Source: Streptomyces sp. Ru71
Lineage (GTDB): Bacteria > Actinomycetota > Actinomycetes > Streptomycetales > Streptomycetaceae
Direction: 5' to 3'
Assembly: GCF_002920535.1 (NCBI RefSeq)
Contig: NZ_PQSS01000011.1
Span: 62,001 to 126,000, forward strand
DNA length: 64,000 nt
A program made the translations under genes and the position numbers. Each line of letters opens with the position of its first letter. Position 1 is the first letter of the stretch. The notes under the pieces are model-generated. The model was not told the origin of the DNA. It ran no database searches and saw nothing but the letters and a program-made list of their open reading frames with translations. Of this stretch, positions 8,553 to 16,774 are shown in pieces.

Positions 8553-8593
8553 ACGGCGCCTGTTGGGGGCCCCAGCGCCCCAACAGGCGCCGT
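8553..8593 (+). terminator. intrinsic terminator after def
   Basis: A 16-bp perfect stem (8553-8568 with 8578-8593, core GGCGCCTGTTGGGG) surrounds a 9-base loop, 21 bases past the def stop. There is no U-tract, but stem strength and position make this a convincing terminator. Confidence 0.85.
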
Positions 8594-8813
8594 TCGTCTG
8601 TCCGTCGCACGTTCGATCCCCTGCGCACATGTGGGTGATCGATAAGCAGTCACATAGGGGGAGATTCTCGGCACGCCGGGGTAGTGAATGAAGCAAATCC
8701 GTTCCCAGAACGGTCAGTTGTGGTGCTGAATGGTAAGTGCGGGGATACGCAACGGCGCACGCCCGGCACGACAGGAGGGGTGTGCGCGCAGCGGCGGCTG
8801 AGAGGGGTAGTTC
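8594..8813 (+). promoter_or_regulatory. upstream region of the albaflavenone operon
   Basis: These 220 bases between the def terminator and the GTG start of the terpene synthase are noticeably less GC-rich than the flanking genes and hold no convincing ORF. They must contain the operon promoter. I do not see a clear consensus box or a confident operator. Confidence 0.5.
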
Positions 8814-9911
8814 GTGCATGCTCTCCCATACAGCACCACACGCGGCACCGGTGCGGCGCCGAAGGCGGTGGCGGTGCCACCGTCGCTCTCTCTTCCGGTG
8901 ATCGAGGCGGCGTTTCCCCGGCGGTTGCACCAGTATTGGCCAAAGCTCCAGGAGAAGACCCGAACCTGGTTGCTGGAAAAGCGGCTGATGCCGGCGGACA
9001 AGGTCGAGGAATATGCCGACAGCCTGTGCTACACCGACCTCATGGCGGGCTACTACCTGGGCGCCCCCGACGAGGTCCTGCAGGCCATCGCCGACTTCAG
9101 CGCCTGGTTCTTCGTCTGGGACGACCGCCACGACCGCGACATCGTGCACCGCAGGCCGGTCGCCTGGCGCTGCCTGAAGTCCCGGCTGCACACCGCGCTG
9201 GACGCCCCCCGGGACCATCTGCGCCACGAGGATCCCCTGGTCGCGGGGCTGGCGGACAGCGTGGGGCGGCTGTTCACGTTCCTGCCGGCCAGCTGGAACG
9301 CCCGCTTCACCCGGCACTTCCACGCGGTCATCGAGGCCTATGACCGGGAGTTCCACAATCGGATCGAGGGCGTCGTCCCGACGGTCGAGGAGTACCTGCG
9401 GCTGCGCCGGCTGACCTTCGCCCACGGGATCTGGACCGACCTGCTCGAACCGAGCGCCGGCTGTGAACTCCCGGACGCCGTACGGAAACACCCGGCATAT
9501 GCGCGACCGGCTCTGCTGAGCCAGGAATTCGCCGCCTGGTACAACGACCTGTGCTCGCTGCCCAAGGAAATAGCGGGCGACGAGGTGCACAATCTCGGAA
9601 TCAGTCTCATCACCCATGAGGGGCTGACCCTGGAACAGGCGGTGCGAGAAGTCCGGCGCCGCGTCGAGGAATGCATCACCGAATTCATCGACGCGGAACG
9701 GAGCGCCCTGATTTTCGCCGACGGACTCGACGACGGCACCGTGCGCGGAAAAGAACTGAGCGCCGCCGTACGGGCCTGCGTCGGGAACATGCGGAACTGG
9801 TTCAGTTCCGTCTACTGGTTCCACCACGAATCCGGCCGGTACATGGTCGACAACTGGGACGACCGGTCCACGCCCCCGTACGTCAACAACGAAGCGGCAG
9901 GTGAGAAATGA
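8814..9911 (+). CDS. eizS: epi-isozizaene synthase (sesquiterpene cyclase)
   Basis: A 365-residue class I terpene synthase that converts farnesyl diphosphate to epi-isozizaene, the precursor of albaflavenone. The aspartate-rich metal motif DDRHD is at residues 103-107, and the second metal triad N244, S248, E252 lies in NDLCSLPKE. The aromatic residues that shape the S. coelicolor active site (Phe95, Phe96, Phe198, Trp203) correspond to Phe99, Phe100, Phe202 and Trp207, so product specificity is probably unchanged. The GTG at 8814 gives the MHALPYS N-terminus, which is longer by four residues than the S. coelicolor enzyme I recall. The stop overlaps the P450 start by four bases. Confidence 0.96.
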   Translation: MHALPYSTTRGTGAAPKAVAVPPSLSLPVIEAAFPRRLHQYWPKLQEKTRTWLLEKRLMPADKVEEYADSLCYTDLMAGYYLGAPDEVLQAIADFSAWFFVWDDRHDRDIVHRRPVAWRCLKSRLHTALDAPRDHLRHEDPLVAGLADSVGRLFTFLPASWNARFTRHFHAVIEAYDREFHNRIEGVVPTVEEYLRLRRLTFAHGIWTDLLEPSAGCELPDAVRKHPAYARPALLSQEFAAWYNDLCSLPKEIAGDEVHNLGISLITHEGLTLEQAVREVRRRVEECITEFIDAERSALIFADGLDDGTVRGKELSAAVRACVGNMRNWFSSVYWFHHESGRYMVDNWDDRSTPPYVNNEAAGEK

Positions 9912-11278
9912 CCGTCGAGTCGGTGAAGCCCTCGGTGTCCACACCCCCGGAACTGCGCGAGCCACCCCTCGCGGGCGGCGGGGTCCCGCTCCTCGGCCAC
10001 GGCTGGAAACTGGCCCGCGACCCGCTGCGGTTCATGTCCGCGCTGCGCGACCACGGCGACGTCGTCCGCCTCCGGCTCGGCCCCAAGACGGTGTACGCCG
10101 TCACCACCCCGGAACTGACCGGCGCGCTCGCCCTCAGCCCCGACTACCACATCGCCGGCCCGCTGTGGGAGTCCCTGGAGGGCCTGCTCGGCAAGGAGGG
10201 CGTGGCCACCGCGAACGGCCCGCAGCACCGCCGGCAGCGGCGCACCATCCAGCCCGCGTTCCGGCTCGACGCCATCCCCGCCTACGGACCGATCATGGAA
10301 GAGGAGGCGCACGCGCTCGCCGAGCGCTGGGCGGGCGGCGAGACCATCGACTGCACCGGCGAGTCCTTCCGGATCGCCGTGCGCATCGCGGCCCGCTGCC
10401 TGCTGCGCGGGGACTACATGGACGAGCGGGCCGAGCGGCTGTGCACCGCCCTCGCGGTCGTCTTCCGCGGCATGTACCGGCGGATGGTGGTCCCGCTCGG
10501 ACCGCTGTACCGGCTGCCGCTGCCGGCCAACCGCGAATTCAATCGCGCCCTGGCCGATTTGCATCTCCTGGTCGACGAGATCATCGCCGAGCGACGCGCA
10601 TCTGGTCAAAAGCCGGACGATTTGCTGACGGCATTGCTGGAAGCGAAGGACGAAAACGGCGACCCCATCGGGGAGCAGGAGATCCACGACCAGGTCGTCG
10701 CCATCGTCACGCCCGGCAGCGAAACGGTGGCATCCACCATCATGTGGTTGCTTCAGGCACTTGCCGAGCACCCGGAGCACGCCGACAAGATTCACGCCGA
10801 AGTCGAATCCGTCACCGGCGGCAGGCCCGTGGCATTCGACGACGTACGCAAGCTGCGGCACACCAACAATGTCGTCATCGAGGCCATGCGTTTGCGGCCC
10901 GCCGTATGGATATTGACCCGGCGCGCGGTCGTCGACACCGAACTGGGCGGCTGGCGGATTCCGGCCGGGTCGGACATCGTCTACAGTCCGTACGCGATCC
11001 AGCGCGATCCGAAGTCGTACGCCCGCAACCTGGAGTTCGACCCGGACCGCTGGCTTCCGGACCGGGCCAAGGACGTACCGAAACACGCCATGAGCCCGTT
11101 CAGCACCGGCAACCGCAAATGCCCCAGCGACCACTTCTCCATGTCGCAGCTGACGCTGATCACGGCCGCGCTCGCCGCCCGGTACCGCTTCGAGCAGGCC
11201 CCCGGCTCCGACGACGCGACCCGGGTCGGCATCACCCTGCGCCCGAACCGGCTGCTGCTGCGGGCGGTGCCGCGCTGA
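9908..11278 (+). CDS. cytochrome P450 CYP170A1-type albaflavenone monooxygenase
   Basis: A 456-residue P450 with the heme ligand Cys405 in [12 protein letters not shown], the ExxR pair E325/R328, and an I-helix segment [13 protein letters not shown]170A1 oxidises epi-isozizaene via albaflavenol to the ketone albaflavenone. The S. coelicolor enzyme is also reported to carry a moonlighting terpene synthase site; an acidic DDLLT (237-241) and the nearby NGDPIGEQE stretch are present here, so that feature may be kept, though I cannot test it. The ATGA overlap with eizS makes the pair one translational unit. It converges on nrdS with only four bases between stops. Confidence 0.94.
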   Translation: MTVESVKPSVSTPPELREPPLAGGGVPLLGHGWKLARDPLRFMSALRDHGDVVRLRLGPKTVYAVTTPELTGALALSPDYHIAGPLWESLEGLLGKEGVATANGPQHRRQRRTIQPAFRLDAIPAYGPIMEEEAHALAERWAGGETIDCTGESFRIAVRIAARCLLRGDYMDERAERLCTALAVVFRGMYRRMVVPLGPLYRLPLPANREFNRALADLHLLVDEIIAERRASGQKPDDLLTALLEAKDENGDPIGEQEIHDQVVAIVTPGSETVASTIMWLLQALAEHPEHADKIHAEVESVTGGRPVAFDDVRKLRHTNNVVIEAMRLRPAVWILTRRAVVDTELGGWRIPAGSDIVYSPYAIQRDPKSYARNLEFDPDRWLPDRAKDVPKHAMSPFSTGNRKCPSDHFSMSQLTLITAALAARYRFEQAPGSDDATRVGITLRPNRLLLRAVPR

Positions 11279-11282
11279 GCGC

Positions 11283-12248
11283 TCAGGCGGCCCGCGGGCC
11301 GCGGAAGGTACGGCGGTAGGCGTTCGGGGTCGTCCCCAGCACCCGCGTGAAGTGGTGCCGCAGCGCCGCCGCCGTACCGAACCCGGTGCGCCAGGCGATC
11401 GCGTCCATCGTCTCGTCCGTCGCCTCCAGCAGCCGCTGCGCCAGCAGCACCCGCTGGCGCAGGATCCACCGGTACGGCGTCGTGCCGGTCTCCTGCTGGA
11501 AGCGCCGGGCGAACGTGCGCGGCGCCATATGGGCCCGCTCCGCGAGCTGTTCGACGGTGACCTCCTGGTCGAGGTGCTGCTCCATCCACGCCAGCACCTC
11601 GCCGACGGTGTCGCAGGGTGCCTTCGGCAGCGGCCGCTCGATGTACTGCGCCTGCCCGCCGTCCCGGTGCGGCGGTACGACCATGCGCCGGGCGATCTTG
11701 TTGGCCACCTCCGGCCCCTGCTCCTTGCGCACCAGGTGCAGACAGGCGTCGATGCCGGCGGCGGTGCCGGCCGAGGTGATCACCGGGTCCTCGTCGACGT
11801 AGAGCACGTCCGGCTCGACGATCGCGCGCGGGTACTGCCGCCGCAGCTCGTCGGCGTGGTGCCAGTGCACCGCGCAGCGCCGGCCGTCCAGCAGTCCGGC
11901 GGCGCCCAGCACGAACACGCCGGAGCACACGCTCAGCACCCGCACCCCGCTCTCCACCGCACGGACCAGGGCCTGCAGCAGTGCGGGGGGATAGGCGCGG
12001 TGCGCGAACTCCTCGCCGGCCGGGACGACGATCAGATCGGCGCCCTCCAGCCGGTCCAGGCCGTACGGCGTGGACACGGTCAGCCCGCCGACGTGCGTGC
12101 CCAGCGACGGGCCCTCGGCGGAGACCACCGCGAAGTCGTACACCGGCAGCCCGTCGTCGCTGCGGTCGAGCCCGAAGACCTCGCACACGACCCCGAACTC
12201 GAAGGGATGCACACCGTCGAGCAGGACGGCGGCCACGTTCTTCAGCAT
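11283..12248 (-). CDS. nrdS: GlxA-type AraC-family regulator (NrdS)
   Basis: A 321-residue two-domain regulator. Residues 1-180 form a DJ-1/PfpI-like domain (start MLKNVAAVLLDG, nucleophile-elbow-like VLSVCSGVF) and residues 215-315 an AraC HTH domain with RTFARRFQQETGTTPYRWI and the second helix pair ending TPNAYRR. It lies downstream of nrdAB on the same strand, as the AraC-like nrdS of the Streptomyces nrdABS operon does. Open sequence extends upstream to 12305, but ATG 12248 begins at the conserved domain. A small opposite-strand ORF sits between nrdB and nrdS. A cluster of GGCAGTA boxes lies directly upstream, suggesting autoregulation. The effector is unknown. Confidence 0.82.
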   Translation of the reverse strand: MLKNVAAVLLDGVHPFEFGVVCEVFGLDRSDDGLPVYDFAVVSAEGPSLGTHVGGLTVSTPYGLDRLEGADLIVVPAGEEFAHRAYPPALLQALVRAVESGVRVLSVCSGVFVLGAAGLLDGRRCAVHWHHADELRRQYPRAIVEPDVLYVDEDPVITSAGTAAGIDACLHLVRKEQGPEVANKIARRMVVPPHRDGGQAQYIERPLPKAPCDTVGEVLAWMEQHLDQEVTVEQLAERAHMAPRTFARRFQQETGTTPYRWILRQRVLLAQRLLEATDETMDAIAWRTGFGTAAALRHHFTRVLGTTPNAYRRTFRGPRAA

Positions 12249-12250
12249 GC

Positions 12251-12305
12251 TGCCAGTGTGCCTCGCCAGTGGCAGTAATTCGAGGGTGTGCGGCAGTACT
12301 GCCAC
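12251..12305. promoter_or_regulatory. repeated GGCAGTA boxes between nrdS and the small membrane ORF
   Basis: The 93-base divergent spacer contains the perfect palindrome GGCAGTACTGCC (12292-12303), another GGCAGTA at 12271-12277, and two nearby copies of GCCAGTG. The boxes sit immediately upstream of the nrdS start. Repeated half-sites fit binding of an AraC-family dimer, most simply NrdS itself (inference). Confidence 0.6.
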
Positions 12306-12341
12306 TCACGGTAAGGAGTGTGCGGCGCGACAGTGGTGTCC

Positions 12342-12584
12342 ATGAACGGAAACCAGATCGAAGGCCTGATCGGAATGACCCTCACCCTGGGGATCCTGGT
12401 CCTCCTGATCCTCCCCTCACTGCTCGGCATCGTGCGCGAACGGCGCGTCGACCGGCAGATCAGGGAGGCCCAGGAAGCCCGCGGAGAGAAGGAGGCTCAG
12501 AAGTCCTCGTCCAGGTCGACGGTGCCCTCCACCGCCACCTGGTACGCCGAGGGGCGCCGCTCGAAGAAGTTGGTCAGCTCCTGA
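12342..12584 (+). CDS. small single-pass membrane protein
   Basis: An 80-residue ORF from ATG 12342 with one strongly hydrophobic segment (about residues 8-27, LIGMTLTLGILVLLILPSLL), then a charged region (VRERRVDRQIREAQEARGEK). The last 29 codons overlap the 3' end of nrdB on the other strand, so the tail may be unconstrained. The hydrophobic and charged halves look protein-like and the start is divergent from nrdS, which supports a real gene. No function is recognised. Confidence 0.5.
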   Translation: MNGNQIEGLIGMTLTLGILVLLILPSLLGIVRERRVDRQIREAQEARGEKEAQKSSSRSTVPSTATWYAEGRRSKKLVSS

Positions 12585-13510
12585 ACGCCCTGCAGCTCCA
12601 TGAAGGAGAAGGGGTTCTCGGAGCCGTAGACCGGAGCGAAGCCGAGCCGGGTCAGCCGCTGGTCGGCGACGCACTCCAGGTACTGCCGCATCGAGTCGGT
12701 GTTCATGCCGGGGAGGCCGTCCCCGCACAGGTCGCGCGCGAACTGCAGCTCGGCCTCGACGGCCTCCCGCAGCATGTCGGTGACCTGCCGGCCCAGCTCG
12801 TCGTCGAAGAGGTCCGGCTCCTCCTTGCGGACGGTGTCGACCACGTCGAAGGCGAACGACATGTGCATCGTCTCGTCCCGGAACACCCAGTTCGTGCCGG
12901 TCGCCAGGCCGTGCAGCAGACCCCGGCTGCGGAACCAGTAGACGTACGCGAAGGCGCCGTAGAAGAACAGGCCCTCGATGCACGCGGCGAAGCAGATGAG
13001 GTTGAGCAGGAAGCGGCGGCGGTCGGCCTTGCTCTCCAGCCGCTCCAGCTTCTCGACCTCGTTGATCCACCTGAAGCAGAACTCGGCCTTCTCCCGGATG
13101 GACGGGATGTTCTCCACGGCCGCGAAGGCGGCGGCACGGTCGTCCGGATCGGGCAGATAGGTGTCCAGCAGCGTCAGATAGAACTGGACGTGCACGGCCT
13201 CCTCGAACAGCTGACGGCTCAGATAGAGCCGCGCTTCGGGGGAGTTGATGTGCTTGTACAGCGTCAGCACCAGGTTGTTCGCGACGATCGAGTCGCCCGT
13301 CGCGAAGAAGGCCACGAGCCGGCCGATCAGGTGCTGCTCCTCGGGCGTCAGCCTGGCCAGATCGGCGACGTCGGAGTGGAGGTCGACCTCCTCCACGGTC
13401 CAGGTGTTCTTGATGGCGTCCCGGTAGCGCTCGTAGAAGTCGGGGTAGCGCATCGGACGCAGGGTGAGTTCGAAGCCCGGGTCGAGCAGGTTCTGGTTTC
13501 GGGTGGTCAT
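12497..13510 (-). CDS. nrdB: class Ia ribonucleotide reductase small (radical) subunit
   Basis: A 337-residue ferritin-like protein that houses the di-iron-oxo centre and stable tyrosyl radical for dNTP synthesis. By alignment to the E. coli pattern the metal ligands are Asp73 (TGDSIV), Glu104 and His107 (EEAVH), then glutamate in IEGLFFYG and the E and H of FRDETMHMS. The radical tyrosine is Tyr111, four residues after His107, so this is a tyrosine-radical enzyme and not the Phe-containing Ic type. The start overlaps the nrdA stop by one base (TGATG), so synthesis is coupled to the large subunit. Confidence 0.96.
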   Translation of the reverse strand: MTTRNQNLLDPGFELTLRPMRYPDFYERYRDAIKNTWTVEEVDLHSDVADLARLTPEEQHLIGRLVAFFATGDSIVANNLVLTLYKHINSPEARLYLSRQLFEEAVHVQFYLTLLDTYLPDPDDRAAAFAAVENIPSIREKAEFCFRWINEVEKLERLESKADRRRFLLNLICFAACIEGLFFYGAFAYVYWFRSRGLLHGLATGTNWVFRDETMHMSFAFDVVDTVRKEEPDLFDDELGRQVTDMLREAVEAELQFARDLCGDGLPGMNTDSMRQYLECVADQRLTRLGFAPVYGSENPFSFMELQGVQELTNFFERRPSAYQVAVEGTVDLDEDF

Positions 13511-15882
13511 CACTGGCAGGCCTCGCAGGACTCGGGGTTTTCCAGGGAGCAGGCGACGGCCTCTTCGGAGGACACCTGCTGGACGGGGACGGTGGCCTGC
13601 GCCCGGGCGGCGCGGGCGATGCGCGTCGCGGGGCGCGAGCGCAGGTAGTACGTGGTCTTCAGCCCGGACTTCCAGGCGTAGGCGTACATCGAGGAGAGCT
13701 TGCCGATGGTCGGCGTCTCCATGAAGAGGTTCAGGGACTGCGCCTGGTCCAGGAACGGGGTCCGCGCCGCCGCCATGTCGATCAGGCCGCGCTGCGGGAT
13801 CTCCCACGCCGTGCGGTACAGCCGGCGTACGTCCTCGGGGATCCAGGCGAAGTCCTGCACCGAGCCGCTCGACTCGCGCAGCGCCTCCCGGGTGCGGGCG
13901 TCCCACACGCCGAGCTTCTTCAGCTCGGCGACCAGGTAGGAGTTCACCTGCAGGAACTCACCCGACAGCGTCTCGCGCTTGAACAGGTTCGACACCTGCG
14001 GCTCGATGCACTCGTAGACGCCCGCGATGGAGGCGATGGTGGCGGTCGGCGCGATGGCGAGGAGCAGGGAGTTGCGCATGCCCGTGTCGGCGATACGACG
14101 GCGCAGCGCCTCCCAGCGCTCCGGCCAGGTCAGCTCCACGTCGTAGTGGTCGGGGTGCAGCACACCCTGTGCCGTACGGGTCTTCTCCCAGGCCGGCAGC
14201 GGGCCGTTGCGCTCGGCGAGGTCGGCCGAGGCCTCGTACGCGGCGAGCATGATCCGCTCGGCGATCCGGGTGGACAGGGCCTTGGCCTCGGGGGAGTCGA
14301 ACGGCAGCCGCAGCTTGAAGAAGACGTCCTGCAGACCCATCGCGCCCAGGCCCACCGGGCGCCACTTGGCGTTGGAACGGCCCGCCTGCTCGGTCGGGTA
14401 GAAGTTGATGTCGACCACGCGGTCGAGGAAGGTGACGGCGGTGCGGACGGTGGCGTCCAGCCGCTCCCAGTCGATGTCCCCGCCGGCCACGAACGCGCCC
14501 AGGTTGACCGAGCCGAGGTTGCACACCGCCGTCTCGCCGTCGTCCGTGACCTCCAGGATCTCCGTGCAGAGGTTGGAGGAGTGGACCACGTGGCCCGGCA
14601 GGGCCGTCTGGTTGGCGGTGCGGTTGGCGGCGTCCTTGAAGGTCATCCAGCCGTTGCCGGTCTGCGCCAGGGTGCGCATCATGCGGCCGTACAGGTCACG
14701 AGCCGGGATGGTCTTCTTCGCCAGGCCCGCGGCCTCCGCCTTGCGGTAGGCGGCGTCGAACTCCTCGCCCCACAGGTCCACCAGCTCCGGCACGTCGGCC
14801 GGCGAGAACAGCGACCACTGCTCGTCGGCGCCCACCCGGCGCATGAACTCGTCCGGGATCCAGTGCGCGAGGTTCAGGTTGTGCGTACGGCGGGCGTCCT
14901 CACCGGTGTTGTCCCGCAGCTCCAGGAACTCCTCGATGTCGGAGTGCCAGGTCTCCAGGTACACCGCGGCCGCGCCCTTGCGCCGCCCGCCCTGGTTCAC
15001 CGCCGCGACCGAGGCGTCCAGCGTCTTCAGGAACGGCACGATGCCGTTGGAGTGCCCGTTGGTGCCGCGGATCAGCGAACCGCGGCTGCGGATGCGGGAG
15101 TACGACAGACCGATGCCGCCGGCGTGCTTGGAGAGCCGGGCGACCTGGTGGTAGCGGTCGTAGATGGAGTCCAGCTCGTCCAGCGGGGAGTCCAGGAGGT
15201 AGCAGGACGACATCTGGGGGTGCCGGGTGCCGGAGTTGAACAGCGTGGGGGAGGAGGGCAGGTAGTCGAGGCGGCTCATGAGCCCGTAGAGCGCCGCGAC
15301 CTCGTCCACCGAGCGGGCGGTGTCGTCCTCGGCGAGCCCGCTCGCCACCCGCAGCAGGAAGTGCTGGGGCGTCTCGATCACCTTGCGGGTGATCGGGTGC
15401 CGCAGCAGATAGCGGCTGTGCAGCGTGCGCAGGCCGAAGTAGCCGAAGCGGTCGTCGGCGCCGGTGTCGACGAGGGCGTCGAGCCGCTCGGCGTGCAGCC
15501 GCACGAACTCGGCGGTCCGGTCCGCGACGAGCCCCTCGCGGTGGCCGACGGCGACCGACTCGGTGAACGACGTGACGCCCTGCGAGGCGGCCTCGGCGCG
15601 GATGGTCAGCGTCAGCAGCCGGGCGGCCAGCCGCGAGTACGCGGGGTCCTCGGAGATGAGCCCGGCGGCGGCCTCCGTGGCCAGCTCCCGCAGCTCGGCC
15701 TCGTCGGCGTGGGCGGACCGGCCGCGCAGCGCGGCGGCAGCGACCCGGCCGGGGTCGGCGTCGGGGAGGTCGGCGGTCAGCTCGGTCAGGGTCCGCAGCA
15801 GCGCGGCACCGGGACCGTCGGTCTTCAGACCGTCGACGGCATCGTCGCTGACTGAAGCCGGGTCGGCTGGCGCGATGGTCAC
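13510..15882 (-). CDS. nrdA: class Ia ribonucleotide reductase large subunit
   Basis: A 790-residue catalytic subunit that reduces ribonucleoside diphosphates. Visible motifs include SSCYLLDSPLD (with an active-site cysteine), NLCTEI (NxCxE radical site), and the C-terminal CEAC redox pair at the very end. An N-terminal stretch after TIAPADPASVS precedes the cone-like region. I use GTG 15882, which has a GGGAGA ribosome-binding site; the frame is open further upstream, but that part is the riboswitch leader. Streptomyces also has a B12-dependent class II enzyme, and the cobalamin riboswitch upstream lets B12 supply switch this operon off. Confidence 0.96.
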   Translation of the reverse strand: MTIAPADPASVSDDAVDGLKTDGPGAALLRTLTELTADLPDADPGRVAAAALRGRSAHADEAELRELATEAAAGLISEDPAYSRLAARLLTLTIRAEAASQGVTSFTESVAVGHREGLVADRTAEFVRLHAERLDALVDTGADDRFGYFGLRTLHSRYLLRHPITRKVIETPQHFLLRVASGLAEDDTARSVDEVAALYGLMSRLDYLPSSPTLFNSGTRHPQMSSCYLLDSPLDELDSIYDRYHQVARLSKHAGGIGLSYSRIRSRGSLIRGTNGHSNGIVPFLKTLDASVAAVNQGGRRKGAAAVYLETWHSDIEEFLELRDNTGEDARRTHNLNLAHWIPDEFMRRVGADEQWSLFSPADVPELVDLWGEEFDAAYRKAEAAGLAKKTIPARDLYGRMMRTLAQTGNGWMTFKDAANRTANQTALPGHVVHSSNLCTEILEVTDDGETAVCNLGSVNLGAFVAGGDIDWERLDATVRTAVTFLDRVVDINFYPTEQAGRSNAKWRPVGLGAMGLQDVFFKLRLPFDSPEAKALSTRIAERIMLAAYEASADLAERNGPLPAWEKTRTAQGVLHPDHYDVELTWPERWEALRRRIADTGMRNSLLLAIAPTATIASIAGVYECIEPQVSNLFKRETLSGEFLQVNSYLVAELKKLGVWDARTREALRESSGSVQDFAWIPEDVRRLYRTAWEIPQRGLIDMAAARTPFLDQAQSLNLFMETPTIGKLSSMYAYAWKSGLKTTYYLRSRPATRIARAARAQATVPVQQVSSEEAVACSLENPESCEACQ

Positions 15883-16011
15883 GTGGGGCTCTCCCTCGCT
15901 CGGCACTTCGGGCCTGGGGGAGGGCAGGGGGCAGCACACGAGCGCACGCGGCGTCGCGTCCACCGGCCCATTCCACGAGGCCCGGACGTCAGGGCACACC
16001 GGCCGGACGGC

Positions 16012-16128
16012 CGGGTGCACTGTCGGCAGGTCCTCGGACTGAACAGGCGTGCGCGAAGCACGCGTGTACACCGTTGCGGGACAGTTCCGGATTCGCACCG
16101 GATTCCCCTGCGGCGACAGCGAGCATGA
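16012..16128 (-). promoter_or_regulatory. cobalamin (AdoCbl) riboswitch in the nrdA leader
   Basis: Read on the minus strand, the leader contains GCAGGGGAATCCGGTGCGAA (from 16111 down), the CGGAACTGTCCCGCAACGGT block, a variable hairpin (CACGCGTGCTTCGCGCACG), and the 3' element GTCCGAGGACCTGCCGACAG (to about 16020). These are the conserved cobalamin-riboswitch boxes in the right order. About 130 bases separate it from the nrdA GTG and would hold the expression platform; I could not assign a clear terminator there. Control of nrdABS by coenzyme B12 is known in S. coelicolor. Confidence 0.93.
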
Positions 16129-16184
16129 GCATACATCTAGTGCTGGGCTGTCGCGTCACCCCCAGATGTTGTGTCCCGGTGGCT

Positions 16185-16691
16185 TCACAGCGTCAGCTCG
16201 TAGGTGAGCAGGGTGATGTCGTCGAGCTCCGGGAGGGGATTCCAATCCCGCTCGGGCGTACGGACGAAACCCAGGCGTTCGTAGATGCGGTGGGCGGCGT
16301 GCATGGTCCGCTGGGTCGACAGCACGAGCTTCGTGCAGCCGTCGACGGCCCGGGCCCGCTCGACGCAGGCTCGCACCAGCGCCTCGCCGGCACCCCGGCC
16401 GCGCGCCTCGTGGGCCACCGCGAGCATCCGTATCTCGGCCTCGCCGGGGCGCGCGATGTCGGCCATCGGACCGCCGGACGGTACGAAAGTGACGCCGCCC
16501 AGAACCGTGCCGTCCGCCGTGGCGACCAGCACCTCGGCCGCGGCGGCACGCTTGGCCACGTCCCGCAGCTCCCCGAGGTACTCGTCGCTCTCCCCGAAGT
16601 CCAGGAGGCCGTCACGGAGGTAGGCCTGGGCGGTGATCTCCCCCAGAGCGGCGTGTTCGGCGGGCTGAATGCGTCGGATCCGGATGTCCAT
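16185..16691 (-). CDS. GNAT-family N-acetyltransferase
   Basis: A 168-residue single-domain GNAT protein. The acetyl-CoA-binding motif A is visible as IRMLAVAHEARGRGAGEALVRA (about residues 87-108), followed by RIYERLGFVRTPERDW typical of motif B. The acceptor substrate cannot be told from sequence. It is transcribed on the minus strand between the SSS transporter operon and the nrd leader, with its own start at 16691 and a hairpin separating it from the transporter gene. Confidence 0.9.
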   Translation of the reverse strand: MDIRIRRIQPAEHAALGEITAQAYLRDGLLDFGESDEYLGELRDVAKRAAAAEVLVATADGTVLGGVTFVPSGGPMADIARPGEAEIRMLAVAHEARGRGAGEALVRACVERARAVDGCTKLVLSTQRTMHAAHRIYERLGFVRTPERDWNPLPELDDITLLTYELTL

Positions 16692-16721
16692 GACGGCGAG
16701 TGTGCCCCACGGGTACGACGA

Positions 16722-16749
16722 CGGGCCGCCGGATTTCTCCGACGGCCCG
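16722..16749 (-). terminator. hairpin after the SSS transporter gene
   Basis: CGGGCCGCCGGA and TCCGACGGCCCG pair across a four-base TTTC loop with one mismatch, 25 bases past the transporter stop on the minus strand. Position fits a terminator for the DUF3311/transporter operon. Confidence 0.65.
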
Positions 16750-16774
16750 TGCGTACGGCGTGCGTGCGGGTGGC

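Noticed and set aside
15883..16098. N-terminal extension of nrdA into the leader
   Set aside because: The extra codons coincide with the cobalamin riboswitch; GTG 15882 has a ribosome-binding site and gives the expected 790-residue size.
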